From Clostridia bacterium (GTDB lineage Bacteria > Bacillota > Clostridia > RUG12999): 5,189 bases of DNA. Positions 1-5,189 of this stretch are shown here, piece by piece (the stretch's first letter is position 1; each line of letters opens with the position of its first letter). The notes beneath the pieces are model-generated. The model did not search any database. It had not been told where the DNA came from and saw nothing but the letters and a program-made list of their open reading frames with translations. The stretch spans positions 1-5,189 of the forward strand of contig JAFVVU010000096.1 in assembly GCA_017502065.1 (NCBI GenBank), written 5' to 3'. The position numbers and the translations under genes were made by a program.

Positions 1-48
1 GCAGCAGTGCTTATATATAATGTAATGAAATTTGCAAACCTGCTGTAA
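1..48 (+). CDS. Possible C-terminal end of a convergent gene (left edge)
   Basis: Plus-strand frame 1 is open from the left edge and ends in TAA at 46-48, giving AAVLIYNVMKFANLL. The other two plus frames have stops within the first 25 bases. A terminator begins 22 nt later, the same spacing as after serS. The piece is hydrophobic, perhaps from a membrane segment or a buried helix, but it is too short to assign. Fifteen open codons can occur by chance, so this is a suggestion that depends on the sequence to the left. Confidence 0.35.
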   Translation, partial: AAVLIYNVMKFANLL

Positions 49-70
49 AAAATTGCTTCCTTAATTATAT

Positions 71-95
71 AAAAAGCGGCGAAAGCCGCTTTTTT
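71..95 (+). terminator. Bidirectional intrinsic terminator with GAAA tetraloop
   Basis: A 10-bp stem (71-80 with 85-94, core AGCGGC/GCCGCT) is capped by a GAAA loop. A run of six T (90-95) follows the GC core in the plus direction and five T follow it in the minus direction. It lies 22 nt after the plus-strand TAA at 46-48, the same spacing as between serS and its terminator. This fits the end of a convergent gene, but it could equally end a minus-strand RNA made from the hairpin array next to it. Confidence 0.8.
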
Positions 96-97
96 AA

Positions 98-205
98 TGC
101 ACAAAGTGCAATTCATGTTGTGCAAACAACAATTCATGGCAAAGCCATTTCATGATAACGAAGTTATCAATTCATTTATGCCTCCACTTGCTTGACAGTT
201 TGTCA
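98..205. repeat. Array of short hairpins with a repeated ATTCAT spacer
   Basis: Small perfect inverted repeats follow one another: 98-110 (TGCAC/GTGCA, loop AAA), 116-131 (TGTTGT/ACAACA, loop GCAA), 136-148 (ATGGC/GCCAT, loop AAA) and 153-169 (TGATAAC/GTTATCA, loop GAA). An outlier, 193-205 (TGACA/TGTCA, loop GTT), lies 23 bp further on. The stems differ in sequence, but the spacers are nearly the same: ATTCAT at 111-116, 132-137 and 170-175, with TTTCAT at 148-153. The terminator at 71-95 continues the series. No protein reading is convincing. It looks like a structured RNA or a dispersed intergenic repeat; I do not recognise a named family. It lies between two terminators. Confidence 0.7.
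167..185 (-). other. GGAGG followed by a two-codon start-stop ORF
   Basis: On the minus strand a strong GGAGG (181-185) is followed after 5 nt by ATG AAT TGA (175-167). It stands at the head of the hairpin array and runs into the first stem. The arrangement is visible directly. Whether ribosomes use it is unknown, and a chance match is possible. Confidence 0.35.
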
Positions 206-272
206 TATTTATTCGGAACGTAAAAGTAAGTTACCTACGATGTATGTTTTTGTTTCCTTATTATATAATAGA
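206..272. other. AT-rich spacer with no recognised feature
   Basis: This is the remainder of the left intergenic region between the hairpin array and the serS terminator. It contains a 12-bp palindrome TATTATATAATA (259-270), which reads as a -10-like TATAAT on both strands. I found no matching -35 element or downstream gene, so I do not call a promoter. Confidence 0.4.
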
Positions 273-301
273 AAACCCCCGACATAAATTGTCGGGGGTT
301 T
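273..301 (-). terminator. Rho-independent terminator of the gyrA/parAB-serS block
   Basis: A 12-bp perfect stem (273-284 with 290-301) with five C-G pairs in a row closes a 5-nt loop. It starts 22 nt after the serS stop. In the minus direction it is followed by TTTTC and then an A/T-only run. The plus-strand side also has TTTAGTTTT, so it could stop transcription in both directions, though the minus-strand genes are its obvious users. Confidence 0.9.
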
Positions 302-323
302 AGTTTTGCGCATTTAACGAAAA

Positions 324-1595
<1,272 letters not shown>

Positions 1596-1600
1596 TTATC

Positions 1601-2473
1601 TCAATCCTTCCCAAGTTTATTGACAATTTTTTCCAGGCTGTCCTTGTCATAGAATTCAATTTCAATTCTACCCTTCTTTGCGCCCTGTTTTATGGTTACT
1701 TTTGCGCCAAGCAGGTTTCCGAGTCTTTCCTCAAGCTCTGCTTTTGCAATATTTATTTTAGCCGGTTTTTCTTCGGGTTTTTCTTTCTTTTCTTTTGCTA
1801 TTTGGTTTACATAATTTTCGGTTTGTCTTACTGACCAGTCTCTTTCGATAATTATATATGCGGTTTCTTCCTGAAGCTTTGCATCTTCAATGCCAAGAAG
1901 AGCTCTGCCGTGGCCTGCGGACAGTTCAAGCTGTTCTACAAGGCGACGAACCGGCTGCGAAAGTGCTAAAATTCGCATTGTATTTGCAACTGCAGGACGG
2001 CTTTTGCCCACTTTTGCGGCAATTTCTTCCTGAGTAAGTCCGAATTCTTTCAAAAGACGTTCATATCCGAGAGCTTCTTCAATGGGATTTAAGTCCTCTC
2101 TCTGTAGGTTTTCAATTAAAGAAACCTCCATTACGGTTTTTTCGTCAAAATCCTTGATAATAACCGGTACTTCCTTTAATTTTGCCATTCTTGCCGCTCT
2201 CCAGCGACGTTCACCGGCAATTATTGTGTAAAGACCGTTTTCATTCTTTTTAACAACAATCGGCTGCAAAATTCCGTGTTCCTTAACAGAATCTGCAAGT
2301 GCCGCAAGCTTTTCATCATCAAAAGCTTTACGCGGCTGGTCCGGATTTGGCTCTATTTGTGTGAGTTTAAGCGTGTTTATAGCGCCTTCGGGCTTAATTT
2401 CTACTTTTTTTTCGGAAGATTCTGGAATAAGCGCGGAAATTCCTTTTCCAAGCCCACCTGTTTTCTTTTTCAT
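1601..2473 (-). CDS. parB: Centromere-binding CTPase ParB/Spo0J
   Basis: ParB/Spo0J binds parS, hydrolyses CTP to close as a sliding clamp, recruits SMC condensin in Firmicutes and stimulates the ParA ATPase. Taking the ATG at 2473, the protein has 290 residues. It begins MKKKTGGLGKGISALIPE, the short basic leader that typically contacts ParA. The CTP-binding motif GERRWRAAR is at 87-95 (2189-2215) and ENLQRED at 121-127. The helix-turn-helix LTQEEIAAKVGKSRPAV spans about 146-162, SAGHGRALL is at 185-193, a Lys/Glu/Pro linker lies at about 227-239, and the dimerisation domain runs to 290. An in-frame ATG at 2497 would add eight residues and overlap parA by 11 bp, but lacks a ribosome binding site. 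It shares an operon with parA, and two perfect target sites lie just upstream of parA. The helix-turn-helix and parS match Spo0J; Noc is less likely because it recognises a different site. Confidence 0.96.
   Translation of the reverse strand: MKKKTGGLGKGISALIPESSEKKVEIKPEGAINTLKLTQIEPNPDQPRKAFDDEKLAALADSVKEHGILQPIVVKKNENGLYTIIAGERRWRAARMAKLKEVPVIIKDFDEKTVMEVSLIENLQREDLNPIEEALGYERLLKEFGLTQEEIAAKVGKSRPAVANTMRILALSQPVRRLVEQLELSAGHGRALLGIEDAKLQEETAYIIIERDWSVRQTENYVNQIAKEKKEKPEEKPAKINIAKAELEERLGNLLGAKVTIKQGAKKGRIEIEFYDKDSLEKIVNKLGKD
1605..1609 (-). promoter_or_regulatory. Ribosome binding site of serS, inside parB
   Basis: AAGGA (minus strand) lies within the last codons of parB and 9 nt before the serS ATG. 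The stop of parB and the start of serS are separated by 5 nt, which suggests translational coupling in one transcript. Confidence 0.75.
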
Positions 2474-2481
2474 ATTTAACA

Positions 2482-2487
2482 CTTCCT
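2482..2487 (-). promoter_or_regulatory. Ribosome binding site deciding the parB start
   Basis: AGGAAG on the minus strand lies 8 nt before the ATG at 2471-2473 and overlaps the last base of the parA stop codon. The earlier in-frame ATG at 2495-2497 has no comparable site. This makes the downstream ATG the likely start of parB. Confidence 0.8.
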
Positions 2488-3248
2488 TATTCTTCATTTA
2501 GCATCAAAAACTCTTCACCAAGCGCCATATACATTTCTGCGCCTTTGGATGTAGGGTCATAAATGTTAATTGGCTGACCGTAGCTTGGTGCTTCGCTTAA
2601 TCGTACGTTTCTCGGTATAATACTTGCATAAACCTTGCCTTCAAAGTGGCGTTTTACCTCTTCAACAACCTGAATTCCAAGATTTGTTCTTGCATCAAGC
2701 ATTGTAAGAAGAATTCCTTCAATATCTATATCCGGATTAAGCGACTTTTTGATTCTCTTTATATTATTGGTAAGAAGTCCAACACCTTCAAGTGCGTAAT
2801 ATTCGCACTGAATCGGTATTAAAACCGTATCTGTGGCTGTTAAACAGTTAAGTGTAACAAGTCCGAGAGACGGCGGACAGTCCAAAAATATGTAATCATA
2901 GTCCCCTCTCACGCTGTCAAGCGCGTTTTTAAGCACAAATTCCCTGTTATCCATGGAAACAAGCTCAATTTCGGCGCCCGCCAGCTCTTCAGATGACGGG
3001 CAAATCCATAAATTCTTAAAATCTGTTTTGATTATAACATCACCAATAGACTCTTCATTAGCAAGTACATCATACGTGCTTTTTTCGTATTCCTGCACGC
3101 CAAGACCGCTTGTTGCGTTCGCTTGCGGGTCAACATCCACAAGAAGAACCTTTTTACCAAGCTCCCCTATCGCTGCTGACAGGTTGATTGCAGTTGTTGT
3201 TTTGCCAACTCCGCCCTTTTGGTTTGCTATTGCAATTACTTTAGCCAT
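2487..3248 (-). CDS. parA: Chromosome-partitioning ATPase ParA/Soj
   Basis: ParA/Soj is a Walker-type P-loop ATPase that binds DNA non-specifically as an ATP dimer and works with ParB-parS in origin segregation. In Bacillus, Soj also controls DnaA. The protein has 253 residues, the same length as B. subtilis Soj as I recall it. Visible motifs: deviant Walker A KGGVGKTT at 11-18 with signature Lys11 and Lys16, Walker A' LLVDVDPQAN at 35-44 with Asp40, Walker B FLDCPPS at 121-127, and LDARTNLGIQV at 184-194, whose Arg187 matches the DNA-binding Arg189 of Soj. RNVRLSEAPS at 213-222 is the usual C-terminal signature. The very short N-terminus before Walker A, without a helix-turn-helix, marks the chromosomal (type Ib-like) form and not a plasmid type Ia ParA. 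AGAAGG supports the start. It lies 78 nt after gyrA, across two parS sites, and 13 nt before parB. Confidence 0.97.
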   Translation of the reverse strand: MAKVIAIANQKGGVGKTTTAINLSAAIGELGKKVLLVDVDPQANATSGLGVQEYEKSTYDVLANEESIGDVIIKTDFKNLWICPSSEELAGAEIELVSMDNREFVLKNALDSVRGDYDYIFLDCPPSLGLVTLNCLTATDTVLIPIQCEYYALEGVGLLTNNIKRIKKSLNPDIDIEGILLTMLDARTNLGIQVVEEVKRHFEGKVYASIIPRNVRLSEAPSYGQPINIYDPTSKGAEMYMALGEEFLMLNEE

Positions 3249-3255
3249 AGTTAAA

Positions 3256-3261
3256 CCTTCT
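3256..3261 (-). promoter_or_regulatory. Ribosome binding site of parA
   Basis: On the minus strand AGAAGG lies 7 nt before the parA ATG (3248). It fixes that start and sits just next to the parA-side parS palindrome. No convincing -35/-10 pair was found in the 78-nt gyrA-parA gap, so parA may be transcribed from further upstream. Confidence 0.8.
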
Positions 3262-3264
3262 TTC

Positions 3265-3288
3265 CAAATGTTTCACGTGAAACATTTG
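3265..3288. promoter_or_regulatory. parS: parS centromere site (parA-side)
   Basis: This is a second perfect core TGTTTCACGTGAAACA at 3269-3284, within a 24-bp perfect palindrome (3265-3288). Its centre is 41 bp from the other parS centre, close to four helical turns, so both would lie on nearly the same face of the DNA. Its outer edge is only 3 bp from the parA Shine-Dalgarno sequence, so bound ParB could affect parA-parB expression. That regulatory effect is inference. Confidence 0.95.
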
Positions 3289-3306
3289 TTTTCCGTTTTA
3301 GGTTAA

Positions 3307-3328
3307 AATTGTTTCACGTGAAACAATT
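3307..3328. promoter_or_regulatory. parS: parS centromere site (gyrA-side)
   Basis: The core 3310-3325 is a perfect TGTTTCACGTGAAACA, the consensus binding site of chromosomal ParB/Spo0J. Perfect dyad symmetry extends to 22 bp (3307-3328). It therefore includes the last two bases of the gyrA TAA stop codon (3327-3329). ParB is known to load at such sites as a CTP-dependent clamp and to spread along the flanking DNA. Site identity is seen directly; occupancy is inferred from the parB gene beside it. Confidence 0.95.
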
Positions 3329-5189
3329 ATTCTTCTGACGATGCTTCTTCCGTTGAAGAATTTTCTATTTCTGTTGCCATTTCTTCATCAGATTCCTCTT
3401 CTTTTGCAATTTTTGCAATTGCAGTTACAGAGTTTTCTTCATCTGCTCTTATAACTTTAACACCCTGCGATGCACGTCCGCAAGCTCTTATTTCTTCGGA
3501 ATCTGTTCTTATTACAATACCTGCAGATGTGATAACCATAATATCTTCATCAGTTATTGCTTTAATTCCTATGATATTACCGGTTTTATCAGAAATAGAA
3601 TAGTTTTTAACACCAAGACCGCCTCTTGACTGGAGATGGTATTCGTCCATTTCAGTTCTCTTACCGTAACCTTTTTCTGTTATTGTAAGGAGATATTTAC
3701 CTTCATCTGCAACTTCCATACCAACTACATAGTCGTCGCCACGGAATTTCATTGCACGAACACCACGCGCATCTCTTCCTACAAGACGTACATCGTTTTC
3801 GTCAAATCTTATTGCCATACCGTAATGTGTACCAACAATAAGCTCTTTGCTGCCGTCGGTAAGCTTAACATCAATAAGCTCGTCACCCTCATCAAGTTTT
3901 ATTGCAATAAGTCCGCCTTTTATCTTAGAATTGTATCTTCCAAGGGCAGTTTTCTTAATTACACCGTATTTGGTTAACATAATTAAATAATTATCGTCAA
4001 CAAACTCTTTGATCGGGATAATTGCAGTAACTCTTTCGCCTTCTTCAAGCTGAAGCAGGTTAACAAGCGCCATACCTTTTGCTTGTCTGCCGACTTCAGG
4101 GATTTTATAGGCTTTTATCTTATGCATTCTTGCTTTATTTGTAAAGAACATAAGATAATCGTGAGTGTTTGCAACGAAAATATTTTCCGCAAAGTCTTCT
4201 TCACGGGTGCTCATACCGGAAATCCCACGTCCGCCACGGCGCTGTGATTTATAAGTATCAAGTGCCTGACGTTTAACATAACCGAAATGAGTCATTGTTA
4301 TAACATTATCTTCAACGGGGATAAGATCTTCAATATCAATATCGTAATCGGATGTTGATATTTCAGTTCTTCTTTCATCACCGTATTTATTCTTGATTTC
4401 AAGCATTTCGTCTTTGATAATGCCCATTACAAGCGCTTCATCAGCAAGAACACGTTTGTAATATTCGATTTTTTCAAGAAGCTCAGCAAGTTCAGTTTCA
4501 ATTTTCTCTTTTTCAAGACCCTGAAGTCTCGCAAGTCTCATATCAAGAATTGCCTGTGCCTGAACTTCAGAGAAATCAAACGCTTCCATAAGCTTAATTT
4601 TTGCATCGTTATAAGCTTCTCTTATGATTTTGATGATTGCATCAATATTATCAAGTGCTTTTTTAAGACCTTCGAGGATATGAGCACGAGCCTCAGCTTT
4701 TGCAAGGTTGAACTGTGTTCTTCTTACGATAACGTCTTTCTGATGGTCAAGATAGTATTCAATAATCTGACGCAAATTCAGGACTTTCGGCTGTCCGTCA
4801 TGGATTGCAAGCATAATAACACCGAATGTATCCTGCATCTGTGTATATTTATAAAGCTGATTGCGAACAACCGATGCATTGGCATCACGTTTAACCTCAA
4901 TAACAATTCTCATACCGTCTCTGCCTGATTCGTCGTTCAGGTCGCTGATACCCTCGATAACCTTATTTTTAACAAGCTCAGCAATATGTTCAATAAGACG
5001 TTTTTTGTTTACAACATACGGAATTTCAGTAACAATAATCTGTTCTTTGTTGCCGTGTTCTTCAATTTCTGCTTTCGCACGAACAATTATCTTGCCTCTA
5101 CCTGTTTTATATGCGGCTCTAATTCCTGAAACGCCGTAAACAATACCGCCAGTAGGGAAGTCCGGACCTTTAACAATTTCCATAAGACC
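3327..5189 (-). CDS. gyrA: DNA gyrase subunit A, partial (N-terminus beyond right edge)
   Basis: GyrA is the DNA-breaking and DNA-wrapping subunit of gyrase (A2B2), which introduces negative supercoils using ATP hydrolysed by GyrB. The frame is open to the right edge, so about 220 N-terminal residues (winged helix, catalytic tyrosine, quinolone-resistance region) lie outside. Residue numbers here start at the first Met in view (5183): GPDFPTGG at 6-13, TGRGK at 27-31, the coiled-coil gate with LDMRLARLQGLE at about 150-260, the GyrA box QRRGGRG at 314-320 (4224-4244), then the beta-pinwheel repeats (GYVKR, GVIKK, GMAIR, GYGKR, GIVIR) to about 593, and an acidic tail rich in Glu and Ser to 618. 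The GyrA box and six-bladed domain identify gyrase rather than topoisomerase IV ParC, which lacks this box. The estimated full length, near 840 residues, is normal. The stop TAA abuts a parS site. No frameshift is seen. Confidence 0.97.
   Translation of the reverse strand, partial: GLMEIVKGPDFPTGGIVYGVSGIRAAYKTGRGKIIVRAKAEIEEHGNKEQIIVTEIPYVVNKKRLIEHIAELVKNKVIEGISDLNDESGRDGMRIVIEVKRDANASVVRNQLYKYTQMQDTFGVIMLAIHDGQPKVLNLRQIIEYYLDHQKDVIVRRTQFNLAKAEARAHILEGLKKALDNIDAIIKIIREAYNDAKIKLMEAFDFSEVQAQAILDMRLARLQGLEKEKIETELAELLEKIEYYKRVLADEALVMGIIKDEMLEIKNKYGDERRTEISTSDYDIDIEDLIPVEDNVITMTHFGYVKRQALDTYKSQRRGGRGISGMSTREEDFAENIFVANTHDYLMFFTNKARMHKIKAYKIPEVGRQAKGMALVNLLQLEEGERVTAIIPIKEFVDDNYLIMLTKYGVIKKTALGRYNSKIKGGLIAIKLDEGDELIDVKLTDGSKELIVGTHYGMAIRFDENDVRLVGRDARGVRAMKFRGDDYVVGMEVADEGKYLLTITEKGYGKRTEMDEYHLQSRGGLGVKNYSISDKTGNIIGIKAITDEDIMVITSAGIVIRTDSEEIRACGRASQGVKVIRADEENSVTAIAKIAKEEESDEEMATEIENSSTEEASSEE
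4224..4244 (-). other. GyrA box (QRRGGRG) coding segment
   Basis: This codes for the seven-residue GyrA box that starts the C-terminal pinwheel and is known to be needed for DNA wrapping and for negative supercoiling. It reads QRRGGRG, close to E. coli QRRGGKG. A weaker related motif, QSRGGLG, is at 3612-3632 in a later blade, as is usual for the family. The box is the key evidence that this gene is gyrA and not parC. Confidence 0.85.

Noticed and set aside
12..21. TATATATAAT near the left edge as a promoter
   Set aside because: AT-rich matches are expected by chance here. No fitting -35 was found on either strand, and the plus strand may be the end of a gene.
94..153. Nineteen-codon minus-strand frame through the hairpin array (ATG at 153 to TAA at 94)
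   Set aside because: It has no ribosome binding site, and its residues are dictated by inverted repeats and spacers, so it is a by-product of the array.
98..205. CRISPR array
   Set aside because: The repeated element is only about 6 bp, the unit is about 16-22 bp and the intervals are self-complementary, unlike CRISPR repeats and spacers.
192..220. TTGACA at 192-197 as a plus-strand promoter -35
   Set aside because: No -10 element lies 16-18 bp downstream (GGAACG there) and no plus-strand gene follows. The bases form part of the TGACA/TGTCA hairpin.
2953..3306. Plus-strand open frame across the start of parA and the parS sites
   Set aside because: It lies antisense to parA, whose motifs are complete, and it shows no domain or ribosome binding site.
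3636..3977. Plus-strand open frame inside gyrA
   Set aside because: It is antisense to the conserved gyrA pinwheel region, and its Cys/Phe/Thr-rich composition is typical of a shadow frame.
4680..5139. Two overlapping plus-strand open frames opposite gyrA
   Set aside because: They are antisense to well-conserved GyrA sequence and have no independent coding evidence.

Overview
The window is a compact, co-directional block of housekeeping and chromosome-maintenance genes, all on the minus strand. From right to left in transcription order these are: the 3' three quarters of gyrA (DNA gyrase subunit A, cut by the right edge), soj/parA, spo0J/parB and serS (seryl-tRNA synthetase). An intergenic stretch of about 275 bp follows at the left edge. 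The organism looks like a low-GC Gram-positive bacterium of the Clostridia type. The reasons are base composition near 40% G+C by eye, strong AGGAAG-type ribosome binding sites, Soj and Spo0J proteins that follow the Bacillus/Clostridium pattern closely, and perfect TGTTTCACGTGAAACA parS sites. The exact family cannot be fixed from this sequence alone.

Right part (3327-5189): gyrA, entering at the conserved GPDFPTGG segment and running through the coiled coil, the GyrA box and the beta-pinwheel C-terminal domain to an acidic tail. Between gyrA and parA (3249-3326) lie two perfect parS sites, 41 bp centre to centre; the palindrome of the gyrA-side site reaches into the gyrA stop codon. Middle part (1601-3248): parA and parB, 13 nt apart if parB uses its well-placed second ATG (2473). 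serS (324-1595) begins 5 nt after the parB stop, with its ribosome binding site inside the end of parB. A strong intrinsic terminator (273-301) closes the operon.

Left part (1-272): 15 open codons ending in TAA at 46-48 on the plus strand may be the tail of a convergent gene. A second terminator (71-95) follows it, then an array of small perfect hairpins with different stem sequences but a repeated ATTCAT spacer. On the minus strand the array is headed by GGAGG and a start-stop mini-ORF (ATG AAT TGA). This array is the least explained structure in the window.

How the genes fit together: GyrA supplies negative supercoiling. ParB loads at parS as a CTP-dependent clamp, and ParA (Soj) is its ATPase partner in origin segregation and replication control. 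The gyrA-parA-parB block with parS sites suggests a position close to the replication origin, with genes transcribed away from it. SerS is an essential translation enzyme that appears to share the transcript. The core genes are intact and ordinary; the unusual material lies in the parS spacer and the left intergenic region.
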